NCBI GenBank assembly: GCA_022798855.1
Contig: JAAWNI010000010.1
Coordinates: forward strand, 1 to 22,791
Reading direction: 5' to 3'
Length of the DNA stretch: 22,791 nt
From: Lawsonibacter sp.
GTDB taxonomy: Bacteria > Bacillota > Clostridia > Oscillospirales > Oscillospiraceae
Shown: positions 7,260-14,828 of the stretch, in pieces
Position numbering within the stretch: the stretch's first letter is position 1
Layout: each line of letters opens with the position of its first letter
Notes under the pieces: generated by a model
What the model was told of the DNA's origin: nothing
Databases searched by the model: none
Seen by the model: the letters and a program-made list of their open reading frames with translations, nothing else
Translations under genes and position numbers: made by a program

Positions 7260-7333
7260 ATATTGCGATAGAAATGTGTCGAATTTCGTAATATAAAAAA
7301 TAAAATTTAATATATTGCGTTTTATAGCAATAT
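7260..7333. promoter_or_regulatory. Operator-like inverted repeats upstream of the XRE gene
   Basis: Two inverted repeats share the half-site ATATTGC: ATATTGCGA (7260-7268) with TCGTAATAT (7286-7294, one mismatch), and ATATTGC (7312-7318) with GCAATAT (7327-7333, perfect, 8-nt spacer). They lie in the AT-rich leader of the XRE gene and are probably its autoregulatory sites. A lone TGTCGAA (7277-7283) also occurs here. Confidence 0.5.
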
Positions 7334-7375
7334 TCGAGATAAATCTTGCATACTGAACCTAAAGGAGTGGTCAGT

Positions 7376-7708
7376 ATGCACTATAGACAGCGGTTAAAAG
7401 AGTGGATTGCGGACCGTGATTTGAAGCAGAAGGCGTTAGCCAAGGAGCTGGGTGTTTCAGAGTCGGTAATCAGCAACTATCTGACGGGGCGGACCCAGAT
7501 GACGATAGAGATGCTCGTCAAAATGGCGGAGTATTTTGGCGTCAGCGTAGATTACCTGGCTGGCGTTACGGATGACCCAGAGCTTCCGGTGGGGCTGAGC
7601 AGGACGGAGCGCCAGCTGGTGGAGGGCTTCCGGACGCTGACCCGGGAACAGCGGGAGCTGATTATCAAAAACGTTATGATTATGCAGGAACAGAACCGGA
7701 GGGAATAG
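7376..7708 (+). CDS. XRE-family helix-turn-helix regulator
   Basis: A 110-residue protein with one Cro/C1-type HTH domain at about residues 5-62. LKQKALAKELGVSESVISNYLTGR is the HTH, followed by the typical helix MLVKMAEYFGVSVDYLAGVTD. The C-terminal part (SRTERQLVEGFRTLTREQRELIIKNV) is a short charged helix often seen in these regulators and probably mediates dimerisation. The ATG at 7376 is chosen over one ten codons earlier because AAAGGAG sits 8 nt before it. The gene stands alone, with inverted repeats upstream that suggest self-repression. It is lower in GC than its neighbours and lies between two palindromic repeats, so it may be acquired DNA. The regulated target is unknown. Confidence 0.9.
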   Translation: MHYRQRLKEWIADRDLKQKALAKELGVSESVISNYLTGRTQMTIEMLVKMAEYFGVSVDYLAGVTDDPELPVGLSRTERQLVEGFRTLTREQRELIIKNVMIMQEQNRRE

Positions 7709-7786
7709 CGCCCGCTCAAGTCGGACCGAAAATACGCTCCCTTTCAGTGGCGCGGGCCACGAAGCTGTATCTATAGCAATCATCAG

Positions 7787-7886
7787 AATTGCTGGAAAAT
7801 GCAGGGCGGGACGACCTCGGCCCACCGTCCTGCCGCAAACGGCGCGCCGGGTCGCCGCGCCCTACGGAGCGCCTTTGTCAGCAATT
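7787..7886. repeat. Structured intergenic repeat bounded by AATTGCTG / CAGCAATT
   Basis: A roughly 100-bp block is flanked by an 8-bp inverted repeat (7787-7794 and 7879-7886). Inside are GC-rich arms GCAGGGCGG / CCGTCCTGC and GGCGCG / CGCGCC. It contains no gene and separates the XRE gene from the convergent SLH gene. It resembles palindromic repeats common in gut Clostridia, though copy number cannot be checked here. Confidence 0.5.
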
Positions 7887-7921
7887 TTGGAGCCTGTTAT
7901 AATTGCATTCTATGTACCGCC

Positions 7922-9448
7922 TTATCCCAAGGCCTGGTACAGGAACGTCACGATCTGCCCTCTTGTACAGACCACGTCCGGGCCAAACTCAGCCTTGCCT
8001 ACCCCGGCGGTGACCCCATTCTCCACCGCCCAGTCCACCGCTTTGGCGTAGTCCGCGCCGTCTGGCACATCGGAGAAGCCCGCGGCCTTGGCGGAGGGGC
8101 TGCCCGCCAGCTTCCACAGGTACTCCACCACCATGGCGCGGGTGCAGGGGGTGTTGGCGTTGAAGCTGCCGCCGTTCATCAGGCCCTGCTCGCGGGCCCA
8201 GATGGCGGGCTTGGCGTACCAGTCGCCGGCCTTTACGTTGGTGTAGGGATTTTTGCCCACCTCCGGCGCGCCGTAAGCCTTGTACAGGAAGGTCAATATC
8301 TCCGCCACGGTGCAGTTCTTGGCGGGGGAGAACTTTCCCCCGCCCGTCCCGGCGGCGATGCCCTCCTCCATGGCCCACTGGACGTACTTGGCAAACCAGT
8401 CGGTGGTCTTCACGTCCGCCATCAGGTGGTTGTAGTGGATGTTGGCACGGGTCAGCTTCTCGTTGTACTCGCCCACCTGGATGGCCTTCCACTGGGCCTC
8501 CGTCCCGGCGTAGTAGACGTCCTTTATGCCGGTATCCCAAAAGGCGGCGTACTCAATACTTTTAACGCTGGTGGGGATAAATACTCTGGTTAAATTGGTG
8601 TAGTGCCCAAAGGCCCAAACCCCAATGCTGGTGGCGCTGGAGGGGAGCGTCAACTCCGTCATGGTCCGCAGCACATGGGGCGGATACTGCCAGACGGTGG
8701 GGGGTACGCCCGTTCCGGCGGCCCCCTTGGCCTGGTTCAGCATAATGTCGCGGTAGCATTCTTTTCCCTCATCATCATCCGGGCTGTAATGATTGATCCT
8801 AACGTCATGCAGTCCAAATTCAGCACCCCATTTTTGGGTCATGCGCTCCATAAAGTGCAGGAATTCATGGACATGGCCGGCTGGAGGCCAAATCGAGCCC
8901 GGAGCCCCAATGGCCGTTTCGGCCGAAAAGTAGTTCAGGCAATACTCACGATTTTTAATGTTGATGAACGAATGGCCTGTTCCATTCTCATATGAAGAGC
9001 CACCCAGCCCCAAATATCCCATGCTGGCATTCAAGCTGGCGATACAGGTCACATGGTCATACCGATCCAGGTCGATATTGCTCTTTTCCAGAAGGGGGGC
9101 ATCCTCCGCCATTGACAGCCATCCGCCTTTGGTGCCATAATCTGCCAGCTTCGTTATGGTCTCATCGATCTCCACGACCTCCACATGGGCCCGCATCACC
9201 CCGACAGAGTTCATGTACTCCTCAAACTCCTTGGCGTTGTCCCGGCACACGTCAACCTCATCCTGGGTCATGGAGTACTTTGTGTGTTTTTTTATGCCGT
9301 CCTGCATATAGTCGGCATCCACATTCTTGAAGATAGCGAACAGGAAATACCAGTCAGGGAGGTTGGCCTCCGCTGCGGAGGCGGGGGTCGGCAGCAGGGG
9401 CAGGCACATGGCCAGTGCCAGCAGGAGGGGAATGAATTTTTTCTTCAT
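7922..9448 (-). CDS. Secreted SLH-domain protein with an HExxH zincin-like motif
   Basis: A 508-residue exported protein. MKKKFIPLLLALAMCLPLLP...ASA is a signal peptide with probable cleavage after ASA. The N-terminal half (about 30-250) contains AGHVHEFLHFMERMTQKWG, a perfect HExxH zinc-peptidase motif (His194, Glu195, His198). LHD and a later ECYRDIML segment follow, giving candidate third ligands. A short BspA/LRR_5-like stretch (about 260-340, ending YYAGTEAQWKAI...HYN) leads to three SLH domains (about 345-395, 400-450, 455-508) that anchor proteins to secondary cell-wall polymer. The start at 9448 is chosen because AAGGAG is 10 nt upstream; an ATG three codons earlier is too close to it. 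Protease activity is inferred from the motif only, and the substrate is unknown. A related C-terminus is encoded at 22020-22791. Confidence 0.85.
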   Translation of the reverse strand: MKKKFIPLLLALAMCLPLLPTPASAAEANLPDWYFLFAIFKNVDADYMQDGIKKHTKYSMTQDEVDVCRDNAKEFEEYMNSVGVMRAHVEVVEIDETITKLADYGTKGGWLSMAEDAPLLEKSNIDLDRYDHVTCIASLNASMGYLGLGGSSYENGTGHSFINIKNREYCLNYFSAETAIGAPGSIWPPAGHVHEFLHFMERMTQKWGAEFGLHDVRINHYSPDDDEGKECYRDIMLNQAKGAAGTGVPPTVWQYPPHVLRTMTELTLPSSATSIGVWAFGHYTNLTRVFIPTSVKSIEYAAFWDTGIKDVYYAGTEAQWKAIQVGEYNEKLTRANIHYNHLMADVKTTDWFAKYVQWAMEEGIAAGTGGGKFSPAKNCTVAEILTFLYKAYGAPEVGKNPYTNVKAGDWYAKPAIWAREQGLMNGGSFNANTPCTRAMVVEYLWKLAGSPSAKAAGFSDVPDGADYAKAVDWAVENGVTAGVGKAEFGPDVVCTRGQIVTFLYQALG

Positions 9449-9558
9449 AGCTTCCATTCTCCTTGTTTTCAGATTTCCCAGCCCTCTTTTCTGTTCCCGC
9501 GGTTTCCGTCCCCTGCCTGGGGCTGGAGCACAAAAGGGGCCAGGTAAAATGTGGCTTT

Positions 9559-9588
9559 ATTGTATCATGTTTTTCCGCCAGATACAAT
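9559..9588 (-). promoter_or_regulatory. Promoter overlapping a perfect inverted repeat, SLH zincin gene
   Basis: The minus strand reads TTGTAT, a 17-nt spacer, then TACAAT. The same bases form a perfect 8-bp inverted repeat ATTGTATC / GATACAAT (14-nt spacer), so a dimeric regulator bound here would cover both promoter boxes. The leader is about 100 nt. Confidence 0.5.
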
Positions 9589-9685
9589 ATCCTTCCTCAT
9601 TGTGTGCCCGCACCCATCCACAGATAGGGCCCCCACCCACAGCATGAACAGATATACAAGATTTTGCGGTGCGCCCTCCGCCCTC

Positions 9686-9871
9686 TCACCTTAAATAGCA
9701 GTCAATCTTCCATGCAAGCTCCTCGAGCTGTCCTTCCACACGGTTGCAGGCCCGGTGGAACTGGGCCAGTTCAAACACATAGAGCTCCTCCGGCGTATTT
9801 TCCCAGGTTTTCCCTCTGGCCCCGGCCAGAATGCCGAATAGGGAAGCTTTTGCCAAAGCTCCTTTGCTTTC
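9686..9871 (-). other. Open reading stretch in frame after the M20 stop codon (possible gene remnant)
   Basis: Immediately after the TGA of the M20 gene, the same frame stays open for 61 codons and reads like protein (KASLFGILAGARGKTWENTP, then EELYVFELAQFHRACNRVEG, ending WKIDCYLR). There is no ATG or GTG start and no well-placed ribosome binding site. It could be the tail of a lost gene joined to the peptidase by a deletion, or an ancestral extension cut off by the stop. I do not recognise the family. Confidence 0.35.
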
Positions 9872-10975
9872 TCAGTGCGTTTCCAGCCACGCATCCGCGC
9901 CGGAGGCGTAAGCCGCCGCGCCGTAGATCAGGGCTTCCTCCCGGAATCGAATCTCCTGGCTGTGCAGGCCGACGCCGCAGCCGTCCTCCGCAGTGCCGCC
10001 TCCCACCACAAAGAAGGTGGAGGGAACCTGAGCGGCAACCTCCGCGAAATCCTCGGAACCGCTCATTTTATCATCTCGAAGGATCATTTTCAGCCCCTCC
10101 TTCTGCCACCCGCGGGCCACAGCCTGGGCTGTGGCCTTGTCGATGACAAGGGCGCGGGTGGAGCAGAGGTTGGTCACCCGCGCCCTGCCACGGAAGGCCT
10201 GCGCCGTATGGGTGCAGACGGCCTCAATCCGCTCCAGCAGGCGGGCCCGGAGGTCCTCGTTGAAGGTGCGCAGGGTGCCCTCCATCACCGCCGTGGCGGG
10301 GATGATGTTGGCGGCGCCGCCCCCTGGAATTTGCCAAAGGTGAGCACAACCGCCTCCGCCGGGTCCACCTCCCGGCTGATCAGCTCCTGGAGGGCGAGGT
10401 GGATATGGACGCCGATATTGATGGGGTCCACAGCGGTGTGTGGGTGGGCGCCGTGTCCGCCCTTGCCCTCGATTTGGATGACCAGGTGGTCGCTGGAAGC
10501 CGAGACTACTCCGGTCCCATAGCCCCCAAGGCCCACCGGAATCATGGGGATCATATGGGCCCCCATGGCCGCGTCCACGTGGGGATTTTCTAAAATGCCG
10601 GCCTCCACCATGGATTTGGCCCCGGCCAGCACCTCCTCTCCGGGCTGGAACATGAATTTGACGGTCCCGTTCAGCTCTTTTTCCCGCTCCTTCAGCATCT
10701 GGGCCGCGCCCAGCAGCATGGCGGTTGTGCATATCGTGGCCGCAGGTGTGGGCGCAGCTCCGCTGGGAGGCGAAGGGCAGGCCGCTCTTCTCCTCCATGG
10801 GCAGGGCATCCATATCGGCCCGGAGCAGAAACACCTTTCCCTGTGGATTTCCGGTCACGGTGGCGACCGCGTCGCCGGCGTCGCTGTTCTGTTCCACGTC
10901 GGCCATCTCCAGCGCGTTGAGGGCGCAGGGCGGCTTCAGGTTGGAGATGTTTCCCGTGATATCAGTCTGTTTCAT
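9872..10975 (-). pseudogene. M20-family amidohydrolase (hippurate/amino-acid amidase-like) with two frameshifts
   Basis: The pieces assemble into one M20 peptidase. The first frame has the metal-site segments FLLRADMDALPMEEKSGLPF and CAHTCGHDMH. The middle lies in another frame (TAMLLGAAQMLKER, FMFQPGEEVLAGAKSMVEAG, IEGKGGHGAHPHTAVDPI), and the end returns to the first (NIIPATAVMEGTLRTFNEDL, DDKMSGSEDFA, GVGLHSQEIRF). One extra base near 10725 and one missing base in a C5 run at 10320-10324 (G5 on the coding strand) explain the shifts, which compensate and leave about 130 residues out of frame. The start at 10975 has AGGAGG 8 nt upstream. The N-terminus is also short, lacking the usual 'R..lH..PE' helix. 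The family hydrolyses N-acyl amino acids using two metals. As written it is non-functional, but sequencing error at these sites is possible. Confidence 0.85.
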
Positions 10976-11038
10976 ACAAAGCACCTCCTATTTCAGCAGC
11001 CGTTCCAGAAAGACGGAGGCCGAACCGCCCGCTATTTG

Positions 11039-11381
11039 CTACGATCAGGCCCGCCTGATGCTGAGCGTGACCTACTTCGACCCCATCGGAATCCATTTCC
11101 ACCCGGAAAAAACCGCCCTGCCGGACTCCAGGGGCATCTGCCGTGGAGTCGGGCGGGCGGGGAATCTGGATATGCTGGAGTCTATGGATGATCTGGTGAT
11201 GGTATCCTGCCACGTGCACTCCAAGATCATGGCGCGCAATGAGCTGGCGGCGGTCCCGATTCAGCCGGAGCATATGGCCTATGAGTACGGCTATGCCGCA
11301 AAAGCCGGAGCGGCACAGGATGAAGGGCTTCAATTCCTCCTTATGGAAATATGCCGGGAGGTTCAAAAAGAGCTGTCATGA
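11039..11381 (+). pseudogene. 3' remnant of a regulator-like gene (LysR effector-domain-like, tentative)
   Basis: A frame of about 113 codons ends at TGA 11379-11381 and looks coding (LMLSVTYFDPIGIHFHPEK, then NELAAVPIQPEHMAYEYGYA, ending FLLMEICREVQKELS). The 'ELAAVPI...YEYGYAAKAG' pattern resembles the C-terminal end of LysR-type effector domains, but I am not sure of the family. No start codon or ribosome binding site precedes it. Upstream the frame runs antisense through the M20 start, so the 5' part of the gene is lost. A regulator facing an amidohydrolase is a common arrangement, which suggests both are remains of one small module. Confidence 0.45.
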
Positions 11382-11530
11382 GGTGTACGATGGACAGCGG
11401 CATTTTAGCTTATGAATACAGGTTCTTACAGGATGATAACCCAAAGAAGCAAAATTTCAGGCTTCAAATCATTCAGGGCAAACCGGGCAATTACCGCCGG
11501 GCACACCATTTCAAATGAGATGTCCCTCAG

Positions 11531-12199
11531 CTAAAGCAAATTAGCATCCCCATTATTTTGTACAATCGCCTCAAAATAAGAAGTCCGAGAGCACTCCAAA
11601 TGCCACCTGATCTTCTCTGCGGCAAGCTCCCAATTTTTTTCCAGGCACACCCTGGCAATATCCTCATGCTCCCGCACGGTGCGGTCCAGCCGGCTGGCAA
11701 TCATCTGCCCGCTCATCACCCGCAGCCGCACGTTCTGCGTTTGAATCCGGCCATACAGGTCATGCAGATACTCGTTGGCCAGGCCGGAAATCAGGAATTC
11801 ATGGAACTCGTCGTCAAGCTGGTAAAACTCCCACCTGTTATTGGGGTTTTCCCAGCGCTGGAACAGTTCCAGAAAGCGGCGCAGCTCCTTCTGGTCGAGC
11901 GCTTCGCCATAGGTCTGGACGGCGTAGGGCTCGATGAGCATCCGAACCTCAAAAATCGACCTGATGTCGCCGATGGAAAACCCGGAAACGACGATTCCCC
12001 GTTTCGGCAGCACGGTGGCCAAACCCTCCTGCTCCAGGCGGCGGATCGCCTCCCGCACCGGCGTACGGGAACAGCCCAGCTCTTCCTGAAGGATGGATTC
12101 ACTCAGCAGTTGATTGGGCAAATACTCACACATCATAATTTTCTTCTTAATATACTCATAGGCCTCACTCTGAATAGAGTGTTTCTTTTTTTCTGGCAT
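11531..12199 (-). CDS. GntR-family regulator, FCD (FadR-type) subfamily
   Basis: A 222-residue regulator. The winged-helix domain occupies about residues 8-75, with LLSESILQEELGCSRTPVRE and the wing VLPKRGIVVSG. The FCD ligand domain follows (about 78-215) with the typical metal/ligand residues: D-x3-H in LDDEFHEF, His in REHEDI, and His in WHLECSRT. The start at 12199 is chosen because AAGGA lies 9 nt upstream; a longer frame to 12430 encodes low-complexity, non-conserved sequence. FCD regulators commonly repress sugar-acid pathways (UxuR, ExuR, LgoR) and release DNA on binding a pathway acid. It is divergent from the dehydrogenase/TRAP/uxa operon and probably controls it through the inverted repeat at 12569-12604. 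Its own promoter is not obvious; the 425-bp gap is AT-rich. Confidence 0.92.
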   Translation of the reverse strand: MPEKKKHSIQSEAYEYIKKKIMMCEYLPNQLLSESILQEELGCSRTPVREAIRRLEQEGLATVLPKRGIVVSGFSIGDIRSIFEVRMLIEPYAVQTYGEALDQKELRRFLELFQRWENPNNRWEFYQLDDEFHEFLISGLANEYLHDLYGRIQTQNVRLRVMSGQMIASRLDRTVREHEDIARVCLEKNWELAAEKIRWHLECSRTSYFEAIVQNNGDANLL

Positions 12200-12526
12200 G
12201 GAAGGTTTTCCTTTCCAAATTAGGCGCCGTTTGAAAAATAGAGATACGCGCAGCGGTGGGGGATTTTTCCGCCAGAAAAAGACAATTTTTCGTGGGAATA
12301 CTGGATGCACCTCAAGAAAAATTGGGGCATTATGGTGGAAAACGGACCGCCGCTTGGGCGTATTGACATTTTTTAAGCAAGCCCTAGTATTCAGCAAATC
12401 TTTGACCCATTTTATATGAAATTTCCCCATTTGGCAAGCATTCTAAAGCCATTCGTAAAAGTAAACAAAAAGCAGGATTGTTTTTTGTGAAACTAAACGG
12501 TTTTACGGGGATTTACAGAAAAGCAG

Positions 12527-12555
12527 TTGACAGTTCAAACAAAGTCGGCTATCAT
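12527..12555 (+). promoter_or_regulatory. Promoter of the sugar-acid operon
   Basis: TTGACA (12527-12532, consensus), a 17-nt spacer and TATCAT (12550-12555) make the best sigma-A-type promoter in the window. It precedes the dehydrogenase start by about 70 nt, and operator-like repeats begin at the predicted transcription start. In the rest of the divergent gap (12200-12526) I see no gene. Confidence 0.8.
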
Positions 12556-12557
12556 CA

Positions 12558-12604
12558 TTGTACAACAACTTGTATCCAAGTTTTGATGTATAATTGGGTA
12601 CAAG
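12558..12604. promoter_or_regulatory. Candidate GntR operators just downstream of the -10 box
   Basis: CTTGTATCCAA (12569-12579) and TTGGGTACAAG (12594-12604) form an inverted repeat with 10 of 11 matching positions and a 14-nt spacer. A palindrome TTGTACAA (12558-12565) sharing the TTGTA core overlaps the predicted start of transcription. Binding here would block the promoter; assignment to the divergent GntR protein is inference. Confidence 0.55.
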
Positions 12605-12624
12605 AAAGAACGAGGAGTGGTACA

Positions 12625-13650
12625 ATGAAAGCCATTTGCATCCAAGAACCGGGCAAAGTTGTCATCCAGGACATGGAGAAGCCCGTCCGCGGGGAGGGCG
12701 AGGCCCTGCTCAAGCTGCTCTATGGCGGCATCTGCGGCAGCGACCTGGGGTCCTACCGGGGCGGCAACGCCTACGTCTCCTACCCCCGGGTCCCCGGCCA
12801 TGAGTTTTCCGCCGAGATTGTGGAGGTCGACGACAACGGCCTGGGGCTGAAGCCCGGCATGATTGTCACCTGCAACCCCTATTTCAACTGCGGAGGCTGC
12901 TACTCCTGCCAGCGGGGCCTGGTCAACGCCTGCACCGACAACCAAACCATGGGTGTCCAGCGGGAGGGCGCCTTCGCCGAGTACATTACCATGCCCATCG
13001 AGCGCATTTACGACGGCAAGGGCCTGGACCCCAAGACCTTGACCCTGATCGAGCCCTTCTGCATCAGCTACCACGGCGTCTCCCGGGCCAACGTTCAGCC
13101 GGGGGAGAAGGTGCTGGTGGTGGGCGCCGGGACCATTGGCGTGCTGGCCGCCGTGGCCGCCAAGGCGAAGGGCGCCGAGGTCACCATCTGCGATGTGGCC
13201 CCCGATAAGCTGGATTACGCCCACAGGACCTTCGGGCTGGACCACAAGCTGCTCAACGAATCCCCCGAGGCCTTTGCCAAGGGCGTGGAGGAGTTCACCG
13301 GCGGCAATGGCTACGACGTGGCCATCGAGGCGGTGGGGATGCCCCAGACCTTCCAGAGCTGCATTGATGCCGCCTGCTTCGGCGGCCGAGTTGTGCTCAT
13401 CGGCGTATCCAAGCGCAACATCGACGACTTCTTCTTCACCATTATCCAGAAGAAGGAGCTGAACATCTACGGCTCCCGCAACGCTTTGAAGAAGGACTTC
13501 ATGGAGCTCATCGACCTGGTGAAGGCCGGCGGCGTGGACCTGGACAAGATCGTCACCAACACCTACAAGTGGACCGACGCCCCCCAGGCCTTTGAGGAGT
13601 TTGCCGCCAACGCGGGCAGGATGCTCAAGGTCGTGCTGGACTTTACCTGA
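12625..13650 (+). CDS. Zinc-dependent alcohol dehydrogenase, LgoD-like (probable L-galactonate 5-dehydrogenase)
   Basis: A 341-residue medium-chain dehydrogenase. Catalytic zinc ligands are Cys37 (GGICGSD), His59-Glu60 (PRVPGHE) and the LIEPF glutamate. Structural zinc cysteines are 89, 92, 95 and 103. The NAD(H) site is VLVVGAGTIG with Asp190 after the second strand. From memory, SYPRV.GHE, GV...G.FAEY..MP, LIEPF.IS.H and the SRNAL..DF segment run parallel to E. coli LgoD (YjjN), which oxidises L-galactonate to D-tagaturonate. Downstream uxaB and uxaA consume tagaturonate, and no isomerase is present, which supports that role. Other polyol or sugar-acid dehydrogenases of the sorbitol/threonine group are the alternatives. 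The start at 12625 has GAGGAG 7 nt upstream. It is the first gene of the operon. Confidence 0.85.
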   Translation: MKAICIQEPGKVVIQDMEKPVRGEGEALLKLLYGGICGSDLGSYRGGNAYVSYPRVPGHEFSAEIVEVDDNGLGLKPGMIVTCNPYFNCGGCYSCQRGLVNACTDNQTMGVQREGAFAEYITMPIERIYDGKGLDPKTLTLIEPFCISYHGVSRANVQPGEKVLVVGAGTIGVLAAVAAKAKGAEVTICDVAPDKLDYAHRTFGLDHKLLNESPEAFAKGVEEFTGGNGYDVAIEAVGMPQTFQSCIDAACFGGRVVLIGVSKRNIDDFFFTIIQKKELNIYGSRNALKKDFMELIDLVKAGGVDLDKIVTNTYKWTDAPQAFEEFAANAGRMLKVVLDFT

Positions 13651-13705
13651 TCGCTCATCGCTCAGGTTAAGTAAATAAAATCATAATGAAAAAGGAGAAT
13701 GAAGA

Positions 13706-14797
13706 ATGAAAAAGAATCTGAAGAAGATGGCCGCCGCGCTGCTGTCCGGCGCGCTGGTCCTGAGCCTGGCCGCCTGCGGCGGCAACGGCGGTAATGGTGG
13801 AAACGGCGGCAACGGCGGCGCTTCCGGCGGAAACGCTGGCGGCAGCAACCCCTCCACCCCCTCCGGCGGCGGCGCCACCGTCACCCTGCAGGTCGGCTTT
13901 GAGAATTCCAGCTCCGAGCCCTTCGGCCAGGGCATGGCCAAGTGGCAGGAGCTGCTGGCCGCTGAGGACTGCGGGCTGGAGATTTCCCTGTACCCCGACT
14001 CCCAGCTGGGCGACAAGTCCTCCCTGATCGACTCCATGACCCTGGGCGAGGGCGTCTGCACCCTGGCTGACGGCGCTTTCTACGCCGACTACGGCGTCAA
14101 CGACTTCGGCATCGTGTTCGGCCCCTTCCTGTTTGAGGAGTGGGACGACTGCTGGACCCTCATCGAGTCCGACTGGTACAAGGCCCAGTGCGAAGCCCTG
14201 GAGCAGAAGGGCCTGCACATCATCGCCTCCAACTGGATGTACGGCGCCCGCCACACCCTGACCACCAAGCCGGTGAACACCGTGGACGACCTGTACGGCC
14301 TGAAGATCCGCGTCCCCACCAACCAGATTCAGACGCAGGGCTTTGAGGTCCTGGGCGCTACCGGCACCGGAATGCCTTTGGGTGATGTGTACACCGCTCT
14401 GTCCACCGGCAACATCGACGGCGCTGAGAACCCCCTGGCCACCCTGTATGGCCGCAGCCTCCAGGAGGTGGCCAAGTACCTCATCCTGGACGGCCATGTG
14501 CTGAACTTCACCACCCTGGTGTGCTCCGCCGACTGGTACAACTCCCTGACCCCCGAGCAGCAGACCGCCCTTACCGAGACCTGTAAGGCCGCCGCCGAGT
14601 ACAACAACGGCCTGGTGAAGGACGCTGACGGCGACTACCTCCAGAAGATGAAGGACGCGGGCGTCACCGTGGTGGAGCCCTCCGACGAGGTGCTGGCCGG
14701 CTTCCGTGAGAAGGCCCAGGCGTTTTACGACATGGGCAGCACCTTCGGCTGGTCCGATGGCCTGTATGACACTGTGAAAGCCGCCATGGGCAAATAA
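13706..14797 (+). CDS. dctP: TRAP transporter solute-binding lipoprotein (DctP family)
   Basis: A 363-residue extracellular solute receptor. A lipoprotein signal ends in LSLAAC with the lipidated Cys24, followed by a flexible linker of GGN repeats and Ser/Thr/Pro (about 25-56). The DctP fold follows: LKIRVPTN contains the conserved arginine (Arg202) that salt-bridges the carboxylate of the ligand, and DVYTALSTGNIDGAENP is the family hallmark helix. The arginine implies an organic acid ligand. In this operon a hexonate or uronate is likely, though sequence alone cannot choose. AAGGAG lies 8 nt before the start. It is 55 nt after the dehydrogenase, and a hairpin after it probably keeps the receptor more abundant than the membrane subunits. 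Confidence 0.95.
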   Translation: MKKNLKKMAAALLSGALVLSLAACGGNGGNGGNGGNGGASGGNAGGSNPSTPSGGGATVTLQVGFENSSSEPFGQGMAKWQELLAAEDCGLEISLYPDSQLGDKSSLIDSMTLGEGVCTLADGAFYADYGVNDFGIVFGPFLFEEWDDCWTLIESDWYKAQCEALEQKGLHIIASNWMYGARHTLTTKPVNTVDDLYGLKIRVPTNQIQTQGFEVLGATGTGMPLGDVYTALSTGNIDGAENPLATLYGRSLQEVAKYLILDGHVLNFTTLVCSADWYNSLTPEQQTALTETCKAAAEYNNGLVKDADGDYLQKMKDAGVTVVEPSDEVLAGFREKAQAFYDMGSTFGWSDGLYDTVKAAMGK

Positions 14798-14828
14798 GAA
14801 CCGAATATCGAATCCCCAACACAGCGCG

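Noticed and set aside
11412..11534. 40-codon plus-strand ORF between the remnant and the GntR gene
   Set aside because: It starts with ATG but has no ribosome binding site and no recognisable motif, and it overlaps the end of the GntR gene.
12200..12430. N-terminal extension of the GntR regulator
   Set aside because: The extra 77 residues are basic, non-conserved and lie in AT-rich intergenic DNA; the ATG at 12199 has a suitable ribosome binding site.
12490..12508. Possible catabolite-response (cre) site, ACTAAACGGTTTTAC
   Set aside because: It is palindromic around CG but lacks the TG/CA ends expected of a cre site, and it is only weakly placed upstream of the -35 box.
13785..13870. GGN-type repeats in dctP considered as a tandem-repeat element
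   Set aside because: They encode the flexible linker after the lipidated cysteine, a normal feature of Gram-positive solute-binding lipoproteins.
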